A stretch of DNA of 64,000 nt from Gaeumannomyces sp. JS-464 (Eukaryota; Ascomycota; Sordariomycetes; Magnaporthales; Magnaporthaceae): NCBI GenBank assembly GCA_002197995.1, contig NGZR01000006.1:682001-746000 (forward strand), read 5' to 3'. Shown piece by piece: positions 33,760-46,939 of the stretch. Position 1 is the stretch's first letter. The number at the start of each line of letters is the position of its first letter. Below the pieces are notes generated by a model that was not told where the DNA came from, made no database searches, and worked only from the letters and a program-made list of their open reading frames with translations. The translations under genes and the position numbers were made by a program.

Positions 33760-35002
33760 TTATCCTTTTCCTTAATATCAAAATCCATCAGTTTGCTCTA
33801 TTAACAATTTTTCGCACGATGTTTTTCGTTTATTAGCTTATTTAGCCGCAGCCTATCCAATCGCCGTTCGGCAACTTTGTCGTACGTACTAGCTCCGGCG
33901 GTAACTTTTGGCTTACTTTGAGGTGCGGCACGGGGACAAGGTAGCGACACGAGTAACGGGAAGTAACATAACGGTCCCAGATTAACATGCTAACAGCTAA
34001 AAGTGGCTCGAGTGGCAGCGAAAATCGAGTGTGAAAATATAACCAAAAGTTCCACTTGCCAATTCTTGGTACTTAAATGTTTCCGAAAGTACCCAAAGTA
34101 TAAAGGGGCACCCCATCAAGGAGGCTGTCGTTCATGCATTAAAACAAGCGACGTCGTAACTTCAAAGCAGTAACCAAGGAGCTGGAAACGGCCATCCAAA
34201 GCTAAAAGCCAGAAAAGACAAACCGGTGAGTTAAATTACCCCCAGGAGCTAGAAACGGCCATCCCGTGGTACGATTGGCTACTCGGAACAAGAAAGGAAA
34301 AATCAAAAAACCTGGGAACAGTCACTCGGAGCCGGAAACAACTACTTATAGGCCAAAAATGAAGGTCCCTAAAAAATGTCGCCTCGAAACGCCACAAAAA
34401 GGCAGCAGAAAATAAACCAGTAACGACCGGGAGCTAAAAGAATAAATCGACTATTAAATCGCAAAATATAGCGACGAGGTTAATTGTTCCTTATTGCCAA
34501 AAATCCCATTTCCAGCGACTACCGTAAACGACCCGCTTTAAACGATCATTATTATAAAAATTATAAAGGCACCTTTCTAAACGGTAAATAACAAGTTATT
34601 TATATTAAAAGGTTTATCCAAACAAGTAAATAGGACAAATTAAAGCGCTTAACCCAGCTTTGTACCTTTAGCTAAGTGACTAAAAAAAAGGGACAAAAGG
34701 GGTGAAAATTTCCGAAAAAAATGGAAAACCTTGGTTAAAACTAAACGCCAAATCCATTAAAACTACGGCGCTAATATTTATTTCTCGATTTCGATGCTTG
34801 TAAAACACGCGAAGTTTATTTTTCGTTTTAACAAAAACGTCGCGCTTATACTTCCAGGTAAATTTGTAAAACCTCCTTCCTTTTTACAACGCAATGCTTA
34901 TTAACAAAAAAAGGAAACACTTTACCCCCCGCCTATCGTAATTACGGGAATAAATAGCAACCCGTTAGGCGATAAGAATCGAAGTTTTAAAAAAAAGCCA
35001 AG
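33760..35002. other. Unassigned region between gene island and element F
   Basis: Moderately AT-rich with light RIP. No open frame of note and no domain recognised in either strand. A loosely repeated phrase, GGAGCTGGAAACGGCCATCC, occurs near 34178 and 34245, with a weaker copy near 34326 (spacings about 67 and 82 bp), suggesting a decayed minisatellite. Confidence 0.3.
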
Positions 35003-35488
35003 TGTTACGACCAGCATGCAAACTTTAAAACAAACAAAACGGGAAAGGCTTTAGGCGGTGCCCTACCCCGTATTAAAACACGTGGAGTTACGTAACTTAA
35101 AAGGGATTTGTAGATTTTTAATAAAGCAACAAATCCAAAAGGGATTTGTAAATTTGCGATAAAGCACAAATCTAAAAAGGATTTGTAAATTTGTAACAAA
35201 ACAATAAATCCGAAAAGGATTTATAAATTTGTAATAAAGTAACAAATTTAAAAAAAACTGTTAAAATAAACAGCGTATTTATAAAAAAAATGGATTTATT
35301 TTTATTTTTAAATAGTTTTAACTAAGGCTTCGGCATTAATTAACCTAAGTTAGCTTTTAAGCATCCTTTAAAGCAAATAATTAAATTGTTTTTTTAAATT
35401 ACGTATTTCTTTATTTACTAGCACTAGTAATACTATCCTTTCCACTTTTAAAATGCCTTATTTTAAAAATAAACCTTTAATTGTAACA
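35003..35488 (+). repeat. 5' LTR of element F
   Basis: TGTTACGACCAGCATGC...TTTAATTGTAACA. It contains four copies of the AT-rich satellite unit (GGATTTGTAAATTTG...), more than in A, B or E. Confidence 0.88.
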
Positions 35489-35524
35489 TTTTAACTAATC
35501 CTATTTAATACTTTACCGGAAGGA

Positions 35525-38500
35525 AGATAATATAATTATAACAAAGTAATAGCAAAAAGCTTAAGGAGGAAAAAACTACGGTTTTTACTTTTAACGGCGT
35601 TAAGTACGACTTTAACGAAACCGCTAATACGGCCAGCCTTTTTAAGCTTATAACGAACGAAATCGCTAAAAGTTAAGCTAAAATAAAGCAATTTACTGCG
35701 AAAATGGTATTTTTTAAAGCATTTATCGCAATTCGAGCGTATAAATTCCCGTTCCCGAACTTTTACGAAAGGGAAAACGGCAAATTTAAAACGTTTTTTT
35801 GCCGAATGCAAAAGCTATTTTAAGTTTTACGAATAACAATTCGTAAATAAAAAATAAAAGGTTGCTTACGTTACTATTAAACTAAACGGCAAAGTGAAAA
35901 AATAGTTTCAAACGGCATAAAACGATTACTTTAAAAAATATAAAAGTAGTTAAAAAGCTATTAAAATTATTTTCGCCAATTTCGAAACCTTTGGAAAAAA
36001 GGTTAAAAAAATGTTCGAAATAGTTAACGAAACCCGAATCGCTAAAAAAAACCTGCTAGTTTTTAAATAACGAAGGCTTATAGCTAAGTACGCTGCAAAC
36101 TTTTAACGGATTAGTATTAAATTTAATTAAAACGACGTTACGTTAATACTGCACTTTTACAACGGATTACGCGAAAACGTAAAAGATAAACTCGCGAAGC
36201 AAAATCGCCCGGAGTTTTTTACGCACTATATTAAAAACGCGGTTTGTATTAGCGATAAATTATACGAACGGTAATAAAAAAAAAAGATATGGTTTTAAAA
36301 ATGCGGTATAAAATAATAAAACTAATTTAAAAAAAGCTAAGTAATAACTTATTACGGCTTATAAAACGCATTTAAACTTTATAAATTTTAATGCAAAAGC
36401 CGCTTACTAATAATAAAAGTAGCAAAAAAAGCAAAAGCAAAACCCGAAAAACGGGAAATGTTTTAAATACGGTTAACCCGGCCACGTTAAAGCAAATTGC
36501 TTTTAGCGGGATAACTACCGCTAGGTAGCTAATTTTTAACGAACGTAAAAAAGCCCGATATAAGGAAAACTATATCCCGGGTTAGCGTTTAACTAAATAA
36601 GCTGCTATAATAAGTTATATGTTATATATTAGTTCGATAAGGAGGTTACCGGATGGTATTTTCGGAAATTTTGAAACGTTTGCATATTTAAAGTTACAAA
36701 GCTCGAGTATGATAACAAAGGCGAATAACGCGTTATTTTCGGGTTTACAAATTTGGAAAAGAAAAACCGCGCCGCTTTTCGCGGGGTTTAAAAAAAAGCG
36801 ATCTTAGCAAGCGATATAAAAAAAAGCGGGATTTTAAAAAAGAAACTTTTAAATTAAACCCATTTTTTCCGCGAACCTGAAAACTTCGATACCGAGGCGA
36901 AAGTAAACCAAAACGGTTACAACTTTAAAACGGCCGAGTTTTAGGAACGGGTAAAAGGCCCGAACGGCGTAACTTTTATATTTATAATTCGCGAAAATTA
37001 AATAAGCTGGAAAAATTAGCGCGCTTTTTACGCTTTTCGATATTTCGAAGTGTTTTTAAAACGTTAAAGTTTTAAAATACCCAAATAGCCCGTTATGCTA
37101 CGCTATTTTAGCAAACGGAAATAACGGTTAACTTTTATCGTAGTTTAACGACTAATAAAAAGCTAAATACGCTAATTACCAGTCCGACGACGCAAATAAA
37201 CCAAAAAGGGCTACGTTAAAACCAAAGGATTACTTTAGCGTTAATTTAAAACATTTTAAATATTTGCATTTATTTTAAGCAAAATGTATTTACGAAAAGT
37301 ACAAATTCCATTTACGATTTAAATTTAAATACCATTTTTTCCCACGAAAAATAAAAAACAAGTTTAAAATTAAACCCCGTTTAGTATTTTAATTGCTACG
37401 ATGGGAATTAGCTCGGATCGGCAGGTTTACCGCAATTTTTAAACCTAACGAGCGGTACCTAATGTTATATATTATTAAAACGCTTAATTAAAAAAAGTGC
37501 GAAATTGTGGAATGTAAAAAACATATGGCATAAAAAGCGGAAGTTTAGCATTAAAGGGTTACGTAAACGTACATTTCGTTCGATACGAATAAAAAAATAA
37601 ACGTACGGTATTCGTTCCTTTTATTAAAAAACTAAACGATTACCAAACGGAAAGTACGGAATAAAAAAAACGAAAAGCTAATAAAAACCTTCGCGATAAT
37701 AAAATCGAATTAATTATACGATTTATTAACGTTCCGAATAAAATATTAAAAAAAAAGGTTAAGGTAATAATGGATTGCAAAGTATAAAGCGATTATATAT
37801 CGTTATAAGCGGTTAAACTGTATAAAATCCTTATAAAACGAAAATACTAACCGTATTAATTAAAAACTGTCGAAGAAATACCCGTCGCTTATAATAAAAA
37901 TAAATCGACCGAAAGATATAACTAGTAATATTACGAACCCAAAATGGGGAAAACGTTACTATTATATTAAACGAATTGGATATAAAAAAAGGAAACGTAA
38001 TTTTCGAAATCCTTTAGTTTAAAAAAAACAACCTACAGATAAATTAAACCACCGGTTAAATTTAATAGGAAAAAACACAAGTAATTAAAACGGTTTACTA
38101 ATTACGAACTTTAAACCGTAAGTATAAAAAGCAACGAAAAAAGGTTATAACGGTAACGGGATTTAGCAATTCATTTTCGCATTTAGCATTAACAAATATA
38201 CGATTATTTAAAATGGAAAGCGATTAAAACGACTAAATTAACATTAAAAAACGACTCGCAAATATTTTAAAAAAATACCACAAATACGGAAAATTGTTTA
38301 AAAAAAACTTAAAAACGGTATTTCCTAAATATAAACCGTTCGATTTCGAAATTAAACTTAAACCAAAAACGCAGTTTAAATGCCAAAAGTTGTACTAGTT
38401 TAACTTTTAACAATAAAAGGTGCTAAAAAAACAATTAAAAGAAAAGTTACGAAAAGGACATATTAAACCTTTTAATTTTGAAATAAAATACGGGATTTTA

Positions 38501-40975
38501 TAAAAAAAACGGAACGAAGCGAATATGCATCGATTACCGCCCTAAATAAAATTACGATTAAAAATCGGTATTTTTTGCTTTTTATTAACGAGCTACGAAA
38601 TAAGCTCGAAAAAGCCGAGTATTTTACGGCTTTAAATTTACGAAAAGCTTATAGCTTAATACGGATTAAAAATGGCTAAAAATGGCTAATAGCGTTTAAA
38701 ATAAGGTTTAAATGCTATAAATTTTTAGTAATAACCTTCGGTTTTACTAACGCATTAATTACGTTTTAAAAAATAATTAACTATATATTACGCAAGTATT
38801 TCGACGTTTTCGTTTTCGCATATTTGAACGATATTTTAATCTTTTCGAAAACGATGGAAAAACATAAGCAGCACGTATATAAAGTGCTTTAAAAGCTGCT
38901 TAATGCAAAGCTTTTTAATAAACCAGAAAAGTGCGAATAGCATTTGTAAAAAGTCGCTTTTTTGGGATTCGTAATTACGTTTGGACAAAATTGCATAAAT
39001 TTTAAAAAAATCGAAAAAGTTAAAAAGTAGTAGCCTATATTTAAAAACGTTACGAAATTACGAAAGTTTTTAAGGTTTTTAAACTTTTACAAATGGTTTG
39101 TTTGTAATTATAGCAAAATCGCTATATTATTTATAAACTTTACTAAAAATAACCACTAATTTTATTAGGAAGGATAAAAACAAAAAAGCTTTTAAATAAT
39201 TACGAAACGCCGTGTTAAAAAAACTAATATTAGCATTTTTAAACCCGGAAAATCCTTTTAAAGTTAAAATTAATGCGTTGGATTACGCGATCGGCGGTTA
39301 ATTCGAATAACGAAACGATTAAAAACGGTTGCACTTTTGTGCGTTTTTTTCGCAAAAGTTAAATAAACTTAAGTTAAACTACCAAATTTACAATAAAAAA
39401 CTTTTAATAATTATCCGAGCATTTGAAAAATAGCAACTATACTTTTATAAAACTAAACATTAAGTTATAATATATATAAACTATAAAAACTTAACACATT
39501 TTACTATTAGCAAAAACTTAAATAAACGACAAATTCGTTAAAGCGAATTTTTGCAAAATTATAACATTTGGATTAAATACCGAAAAAAGTCGGAAAACGG
39601 CCAGGCGGACGTTTTAAACCGACGACCGAACAATTAAATCGCAATACTTAAAAAAACACGAATAATCCTAACGAAAAAACCAAACGGATTTTTAATCCCG
39701 GTATAAAAAACATTCGCTAAAACGGTTTAATAGGGAAAAGTTTAACCTTTAAAAAAAATTTAACAAATTTATAACTAATTAGCATACGGCTATTAAAACG
39801 TAACTAAAACGTAAAAACGGTTATAATAATATTATAAATTCGCAAAAACCCGAGCTGAAATACAAAACGCAATAAAAAATTGCGAAAATTATGCTAAAAA
39901 TAAAGCCAGTAAGCATAAGCTTTATAAGCTTTTACAACCTTTGCTAGCATTAAACGAAATATAGCAAAAAGTTATTATAAATTTCGTTATTAAACTTTTT
40001 TAATTTAAAAAATTAATAATTAAAATAAAGTACGATAATATATTAATAGTAATAAATAAGCTTATTAAATATGCTTTGTTTTTACCGTATAAAAAAAGCA
40101 GTAACGCTACCGAGCTAGCGTATGTTTTTATTAAGCACGCAATAGCGGAACACGGTACGCCGAACCGGTTAATTACAAATAAAAATAAGCTATTTACGAG
40201 TAAATTTTGGAAAAGGCTTACGATGTTACTGGGAGTTAAACACTTTTTATCCACGGCTTACCACTTTTAAACAAATGGATAAACAAAACGAACGAATTAA
40301 ATTATAAAGCAATATTTTGCGTTATTACGTTAATTACAAATAAATAACTAAGTATAATTATTCCTTATAGCTTAATTCGTTATAACAATTTAATTTACAA
40401 AAGCATAAAAATTATACCGTTTTATGCGAATTACGGGTTTACGCTCACGGCGTATAAAAAGCTTAAAGCAAAAAAGCATACTTTAACGGCGGAAATATAA
40501 ATAACGAAGTTTACCAAATTGTATAAACATTTTTAAATAAAGCTAAAAAAGCTACGGCACCGTATAACTATTTAAATAAACAAAGAAAAAATCGAAAAAC
40601 CGACTTTTAAAAAAAGGGATAACGTTTATCTTTTTCGACGAAATATTAAAACGAAACGACCGAGCGATAAACTAAATTATAAAAAATTAAAACCGTTTAA
40701 AATATTAAAAAAGGTTTTAAATGTAAATTACAAACTTTAATTACCGCTAATTATAAAACCCCACCCGGTTTTTTATATTTCCCTATTTAAATTAACGTTA
40801 TCGGGCTTTAAAAACGACGAATTAGTAAAAATCTACCTAAAATAAAAGTATAAAATCGAAAAGGTTTTAAACTATAAGTTAAAAATAGGCCTAAAAAGTA
40901 CCTAATTAAATGGAAAAAGTACGGCTACGAGGAAAACACGTGGGAAAAAGCAACTAACTTTATAAACTGTTAAAA
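35525..40975 (+). pseudogene. Element F gag-pol-chromodomain, RIP-inactivated
   Basis: Colinear with element B. Gag occupies about 35540-36450. The zinc knuckle is at 36459-36505 (CFKYG-stop-PGHVKANC). RT runs about 38510-38980 with YLND in place of YLDD at 38821-38832. RNase H is near 39230-39560. The integrase core is open from 40076 to 40270 (MFLPYKKSSNATELAYVF ... AEHGTPNRLITNKNKLFTS), where a catalytic Asp of the usual TD/SDR motif is Asn. The chromodomain lies at about 40850-40975 and has lost one A in an A run near 40885, shifting its frame. Stops at former Gln and Trp codons occur throughout. Not functional. Confidence 0.83.
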
Positions 40976-41078
40976 AGCTTTAACGAAATACTGGCAAAGC
41001 ATTTATAAAAAGGTTAGTAAAAGCAAAAGTAGTTAAAAAACTAATCGGCGAAAACTCGACAATTGGGTTTTTAATAAC

Positions 41079-41142
41079 GGTCGTGCCGGAATTCGAACCC
41101 GAAACCTCGGCAGGAAAACCAAAGCCACATTTAATACGTTAT
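41079..41142 (-). other. tRNA-like motif in element F
   Basis: The inverse strand reads TATAACGTATTAAATGTGG ... CCTGCCGAGGTTTCGGG-TTCGAATTCCGGCACGACC. It lies at the equivalent position to the motifs in A, B and E, about 100 bp past the chromodomain and antisense to it. This copy keeps the best CTTTGG/CCGAGG stem. Confidence 0.5.
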
Positions 41143-41816
41143 AAAATTTAAAAAAGTTATTAAAGGAATTATAACTTACCGCGGTTAAAAAAGGCAAACA
41201 AATTTAAATTAGGATTAACTTTAAATGCTTACTAATCGGGGGAAGCGGCAAAAGCTACGAACGGCTTAAATTGCGAGGCAGTTTAAAAAGCTTCCCGGTC
41301 GGCTTTTTCCCGCTTAACACGCTTTAGTTCTTTCACTAAATTAATACCATAGCGCACCGCGCGCATTATTTTTTCCAATTATATCCGTTTTTATTTCCGA
41401 AAACGGAAAACTTTTTCCTTTGCTTTTTCCAATTTAGCTTTAAATTTAAAATGCTGCATAACGATGTTTTAAAGTTTTATAAACGAGGGTTTTAAAATGT
41501 TACACTTTAATCGGTTAATCCGGAAACATTTTACATATTAAGATAAATTTAAAAAAAAAAAGCTTTACACTTTTTACGCTTTAAAACCTTATAATAGTAA
41601 AAGTAAAAAAGCATTTCGAAGGAATAAAAAAGAATAATCGCTAAAAGCTTTTTACAATTAACGGTTTTTTTTTAAAAAAGGACGTTTTCGCACTCGACCG
41701 AACATCCTATTAAAGTAAAAAAAGGTAGGAAATGGTAAAAAAAAGTACTTACTACTAATAAAAAGCGGGGTAATAAAACGTAATTAAAAAAATTTGGCTT
41801 AAAAAGGGAAACTTAA

Positions 41817-42301
41817 TATTACGACTAGCATGCAAGTTTTAAAATAAATAAAACGAAAAGGGTTTTAAGCGGTGCTTTACCCCGTATTAAAATACGTGGA
41901 ATTACGTAACTTAAAAAGGATTTGTAAATTTGTAATAAAGCAATAAATTTAAAAGGGATTTGTAAATTTGCGATAAAGCAATAAATCCGAAAAGGATTTG
42001 TGGATTTATAATAAAGCAATAAATCCGAAAGGGATTTGTAAATTTGTAACAAAGTAATAAATCCAAAAAAATTGTTAAAATAAACAGCGTATATATAAAA
42101 AAATAGATTTCCTTTTATTTTTAGATAGTTTTAACTAAGGCTTTAGCATTAGTTAACCTAAGTTAGCTTTTAGGCATTTTTTAAAGCAAGCAATTAAATT
42201 GTCCTTTTAAGTTACGTGTTCCCCTGTTTACTAGCACTAGCGATATTGTCCTTTCCACCTCCGAAGTGCTTTACTTTAAAAATAAACCTTTAATTGTAAC
42301 A
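41817..42301 (+). repeat. 3' LTR of element F
   Basis: TATTACGACTAGCATGC...TTTAATTGTAACA, with four satellite units. Paired with 35003-35488. Confidence 0.88.
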
Positions 42302-42306
42302 CTAAG

Positions 42307-42860
42307 CTTTCGCAAGTAATTCGGCATCGAAAATAAATATATAAAGCATTAGTAGCTTTATAAACCCGTAATATTAAACTATATAAAACTCGTACTGGCA
42401 TATAAAAAAAAGCTTTTATATTTCCAATGCCTATGTAAGCACGAACTCGTTTGTAGCCGTCGCGGGTCCGCTTTAAAAGCCGCACTTTTAAACGAAAGCA
42501 GCATAAAACGGGAATTTATTAGCTAATTAGGAAAAGGCTTAAAGTGCGGATGGAAAGCGAAACCGAATTTTTTACAGCCGAGTTAAGTAAAGGAAAGCTT
42601 TTAAAAAATCGGAACCAAGTGGTAAATGTAATCGTCGATGGTCGAGGCTAAGTAAAAGGCTGTAAAAGCCCTAAATGCACGCGCTGAGTTCGCTTAAAGT
42701 GGGCTTTTTTTTACTAGAAAAATCTTTCCCGAGCTAAAACACTACAAAATATAAAGTCGTATTTGTTAACATTCGTCTTGCTTAAATCCGAGGAAAATTG
42801 CCCATATTAGCGGTCACTTCCAAGCCGATTTTGGAATTTTCCGGTTCGACTAGCATCCTT

Positions 42861-42893
<33 letters not shown>

Positions 42894-43583
42894 GGGGTTT
42901 GTTTTTTTTTGTAGCGCCGTTTTCGCGGATGTTTAATAGGTATTGAAAAAAAACAAAGGAAATTAGGAAGTAACGAGTAAAATGCATATTTAACATGGTA
43001 ATAACCATAAGTGGCTATTATTTAAGCAGTAATTAAACGAGGTTAAAAAAGTCCCACTGTAAACCAAGTCGCTTTTAGCAAACGCCACTTAAAGCCAAAA
43101 GCGGCCGCCTAAACAGTAGTAATTGTACAACCGGGGTGGCGCGATAGCTTTAACGGCTTCGTGGTTACGCACGAGCCTGCAACCCGTTACAATAGCCGCT
43201 TTTAAACCTTTTAAGTTCTTATTTTACCACGAAAGGACCGATATACCTTGCTTTTCCTTTTTTAAACGATTTGCAAAAGTTAAGCCGGTATGTAACTTTT
43301 GGATTACTTTTTGCCCCGTTTAACGCCGGATTTCCCTGCTTTTAAAATTGCCTTTATTTTAAAACAACCTTTTTAGAAATGTCTTTTATCGCCGTAACTG
43401 TTAATCACTTTTTCATCTTCGCGTTAAGCTTTTAAATTTAACTTAGATTGCGTTATTAGTGCACACTGCCAAATTGCATACAAATTTTTAACACCCGCTA
43501 ACCTAGCGATTTAACACTTATACCACGCCCGTTTACGGCGTTAACGACGGCAGCATACCGTTTTTAACAGCCCTCCTAGCTAA
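42307..43583. other. Unassigned region with a T12G21 tract
   Basis: No convincing gene. It contains a run of 12 T followed by 21 G (42859-42891), then AAGGGG. The remainder is moderately AT-rich with only short frames in both strands. Confidence 0.4.
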
Positions 43584-44036
43584 TGTTACGACCAGCATGC
43601 AAACCCCCAGGATAAAAGGTGGCAGGGGGTTCCAAGTGGTGCTTTTACCCCGCTTACGCCAAAAACGAAAGTTACGTAACTAGGCAAATTACTTAAAACG
43701 GATCCAAAGTAGGATTTGTAAATTTGTAAAAACTCGGGATAAAGCAACAAATTTAAGAAAAGATTTGTAGATTTATAAAAACTCGGGACAAAGCAACAAA
43801 TCCAAAAAACTACTAAAAAAAACAACGTGCGTATAAAGGATGGATTTCTTGCCGTTTTAGGTAGTTTTAATTAAAACCTCGGCATTAATTAACCTAAGTT
43901 AGCTTTTAAGCATCCCCTAAAGCAAGCAATTAAATTATCCTTTTAAGTTACGTGTTCCCCTGCAACCAAACACAACGATACTGTTTTAACCACCCCCGAA
44001 GTGCCCTATTTTAAAAGCAAACCTTTAATTATAACA
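43584..44036 (+). repeat. Solo LTR of the chromovirus family
   Basis: 453 bp, TGTTACGACCAGCATGC...TTAATTATAACA, with no adjoining internal sequence on either side. The left TSD is GCTAA (43579-43583). The right TSD is GCTA (44037-44040) plus an A that now lies at 45449, because the Tc1 element inserted at the TA inside it. It has two long satellite units containing AAAACTCGGG, a variant not seen in the other copies. Confidence 0.85.
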
Positions 44037-44040
44037 GCTA

Positions 44041-45446
44041 TAATAATGTAACAAAAGTTTGTTTTAACCCCACATTAAAAATGCACCGCTATTTTAACCA
44101 CGTTTATTTTACCAACGACTGCGCACCTAATTTTAAGCCAAATAAAAAAGCAAAACATGCATTAAAATGCCTTGCTTCGGGGCTTTAATATTTGGTATAC
44201 CACCCTCGTGCCAGGCGCACGGCCTCCGCGCGGCGGGGCATTAAATTTAATAGGCCGTCGATAAAGTCCTGTGGCACTGCCTCCCAGGCGGCTTTTAAAG
44301 CCGTATAAAAAGCAGCTTTGTTTGCCTCGTTATTTGGTAGGGAATGAAGCTTTGGGAAATCCCTCCGTAAGATATCTTTTAAGCGCTTCCAAACGTGCTC
44401 GATAGGGTTTAAATTAGGGCTGTAAAAGGGCCAATCGATTACCCAAATTCCATGCCGTTTGAACCATTCCTTTGCCGCTTTAAAAACGTAAATCCGGGCA
44501 TTATCCTGCTAAAAAAAAACGCTTAAGCTGGTAGATTGGCAGTAAACCTTCCTCCAAAGCCCAAATATAACTCCGGGTATTATATCCCTTCCGGCGAAAG
44601 GCTGGATCTTTTTGCATAACCACCAACGGAAACCTCCCCCCTTTTTAAATCGCCTTTTAAACCATTGCAAAAAGCGTTGCTTTTACGTGTATATCCGGAT
44701 CGATATATTCACGGCTATATTTTAGCCGGGAAGGCTGGAAAATCCATAAATCCGACGCGTTAGGCGCGTTTTGCACGGAAAACTCGTCAAAGTAGTACCT
44801 TTGATTTTTTTAATGTAAGTGGTTGTTTATTAACGCACCACTTTTAAAAGCACGTACCTCGATTAAATTTGGGTAGTTTTGCCTTTAATTTTGGACCTAA
44901 CGTAATCGAAGGATTAATGATTGTTTTGTAAGTCGAATGCGTTTAATGCGACGCCATTTACGTAAGTAGTCGTTAAGTAAAGCTCGCCGGATCGTGCGTT
45001 AAAATACCTCGGTAGGGCATTCATTTTAAAGAGTTTTGTACCTAACGCTAGGGGTCCTTTTTACTGTTAAAAGCAATTGCCGTTTAGCCGTTTTAAAAAG
45101 CTTTTTAGGGCTACCAAAACGAGGCAAAAACTTAAAAGTGCCGTAAAGTTGTGCGCGTTTAATCGTGTTGGTAATAGTACGCGTCGTGTAGTGAAATTCC
45201 GCGGCCAGGGCCGTTTTGGATTTACCGGCCTCCTAAGCGCCACATATAAATGCACGCTGCGTGGGAGTTAACTCGGCGTTTTTAGGCCGATTTCCGCTTA
45301 TAACGGCACTAAAATGACGGATAGGAGCCGCCATTTAAGCTTGCAGTCGGCGATTAAAAATGGTAAAGGTTGGGTGGCGCGTTGGAAACGCGACGCGATT
45401 TTTGGGGGTGGTGGGGAAAGTGGAACAAACTTTTGTCACAATACTG
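44041..45446 (-). mobile_element. Tc1/mariner transposon, minus strand
   Basis: 1406 bp flanked by TA (44039-44040 and 45447-45448). The right end, inverted, is CAGTATTGTGACAAAAGTTT; the left end TAATAATGTAACAAAAGTTT is the same sequence after transitions. It encodes a DD34E transposase and is the likely parent family of the MITE at 6670-7152. Confidence 0.87.
44185..45334 (-). pseudogene. Tc1/mariner DD34E transposase
   Basis: Starts at ATG 45334 (minus). An N-terminal HTH region (ELTPTQRAFICGA ... EAGKSKTALAAEFHYT) is followed by NTIKRAQLYG. The catalytic core includes YYFDEFSVQ and QDNARIYVFKAAKEWF, then DWPFYSPNLNPIEHVWKR. Exactly 34 residues separate the Asp of QDN and the Glu of NPIE, which defines the DD34E class. 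It ends ARGWYTKY at TAA 44185-44187. Stops occur at the codon before QDN and elsewhere, and a length not divisible by three implies at least one indel. It is less mutated than the retrotransposons. Confidence 0.87.
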
Positions 45447-45448
45447 TA

Positions 45449-45829
45449 ATAGGGTAACGCACGCCTTTCTTAACGGCCCCTCGGCCTGGAGGAGCGCGCC
45501 GCTATTGCCCCGGCCCTCGCGCATTTTAGCGTATTCGCACGCAAACACGCTGTCCCCGTTGCGGAACGAGTAACACTTAACAAGCCTTAACTAGGGCCAG
45601 GAAAACCTTTACGGCGTTGGCACCGGCATAAGTGCCCTTTTCCTTACCTTTCCATTCCCTTCCCCCCTTACCCCCTCCCACCCGTTTCGACCCCGGCTTA
45701 CGCGCCCGCCTTTCGGGTCGGCCGCGGCGGCCGCAAAAGAAATTATCGCGAGTTACAACCGTAAATAATAATAAACTGCGTTAATTTGCGCAACCCTCGC
45801 CCGGTTTATCGATGCCGGCATCGCCTTCT
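45449..45829. other. GC-rich remnant between Tc1 and element E
   Basis: Largely un-RIPed, with C-rich runs (CCTTCCCCCCTTACCCCCTC at about 45658) and GGCCGCGGCGGCCGC (45720). No frame with a recognised domain; probably single-copy host sequence split by the insertions. It ends at element E's TSD CTTCT (45825-45829). Confidence 0.4.
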
Positions 45830-46245
45830 TGTTACAATTAGGGGTTTGCTTTTAAGGTAAAGCACTTCGGGGGTGGAAAGGATAGTATCGTTATTGCTGG
45901 TTAACAGGGGAACACGTAACTTAAAAGGACAATCTAATTGCTTGCCTTAGGGGATGCTTAAAAGCTAAATTAAGTTAACTAATGCTAAAGCTTTAATCCA
46001 AACTACTTAGGACAATAGGAAACCCATTTTTTATATATACGCTATTTTATTTTAGCAGTTTTTTAAATTTGTTACTTTGCTTACAAATTTAAAAATCCGT
46101 TTGGATTTGTGGCTTTACCTATAAATTTAAAAATCCAGGCTTAAATAAGCTTATCACGTAACTCCGCGAATTTACGCGCGGGGCAAAAGCACTACCCGGG
46201 GTCCTTCCCGCTTTATTTTTTAGGGCTTGCATACTGGTCGTAACA
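45830..46245 (-). repeat. 3' LTR of element E (left copy)
   Basis: 416 bp, TGTTACAATTAGGGG...CTGGTCGTAACA, with two satellite units. It is clearly less RIPed than the right copy; for example it keeps CACTTCGGGGGTGG. Confidence 0.88.
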
Positions 46246-46939
46246 TTAAGTCCCCTTTTTTAGGCCAAATCCCTTTAGCTATTTCTTACTGCCCCGTTTT
46301 CGTTAATTGGTAAGTACTTTCCTTTTTTACCATTTCCCGTCCCTTTTTAATTAACGAAATATCCGGCCGGGTACGAAAACGTTTCTTTGCGAAAAAAACC
46401 TTTTAACGTAAGGATTTGCTTATTTAAGTTCTTTTTTCTGCTATCGAAATGCCTTTTTGCTTTTTTTATTACAAGGTTTTAAAACGCGAAAAGTGTAAAG
46501 CTTTTTTTTAAAACTCTTTTCGGTACGTAAAGTGCTTTAGTTAAAACCGCACAAGTTGCGACATTTTAGGTTTTTCGCTTAAATAATTTCGTTTTATCGG
46601 TTTTTAATACTAATAAATAAAAACGAAAGTTAAAACGATAAAAAAAAAGCGCCGCGCTTTAAATAACAAATTCGAGCGTTTGCGAAAACAGAAAAAAATA
46701 TGGTTTAAAAAAAAATGCGCGCGTTTCGGCGCGGTATTAACGCTATAAAAAAGTTAAAACGTATCGAGCGGAAAAAGGCCGACCGGGAAGCCCGTTAAAC
46801 TGCTTCGCAATTTAAGCCGTTCGTAGCTTTTGCCGCTCCCTCCGACTAATAAGCATTTAAAGTTAATCTTAACTTAAATTTGTTTGCCTTTTTTAACCGC
46901 GGTAAGTTATAATTTTTTTAATAACTCCTTTAGGTTTTA

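Larger units (their letters stand above)
35003..42301 (+). mobile_element. Element F: Ty3/gypsy chromovirus, plus strand
   Basis: LTRs lie at 35003-35488 (486 bp) and 41817-42301 (485 bp). The TSD is CCAAG on the left (34998-35002) and CTAAG on the right (42302-42306), one C/T transition apart. A purine tract AAAAAGGGAAAC precedes the 3' LTR. It is colinear with element B and has no nested insertion, about 7.3 kb. Confidence 0.9.

Noticed and set aside
31140..33775. Epoxide hydrolase considered as part of a secondary-metabolite cluster.
   Set aside because: No synthase, P450, transporter or regulator lies nearby; all neighbours are transposons.
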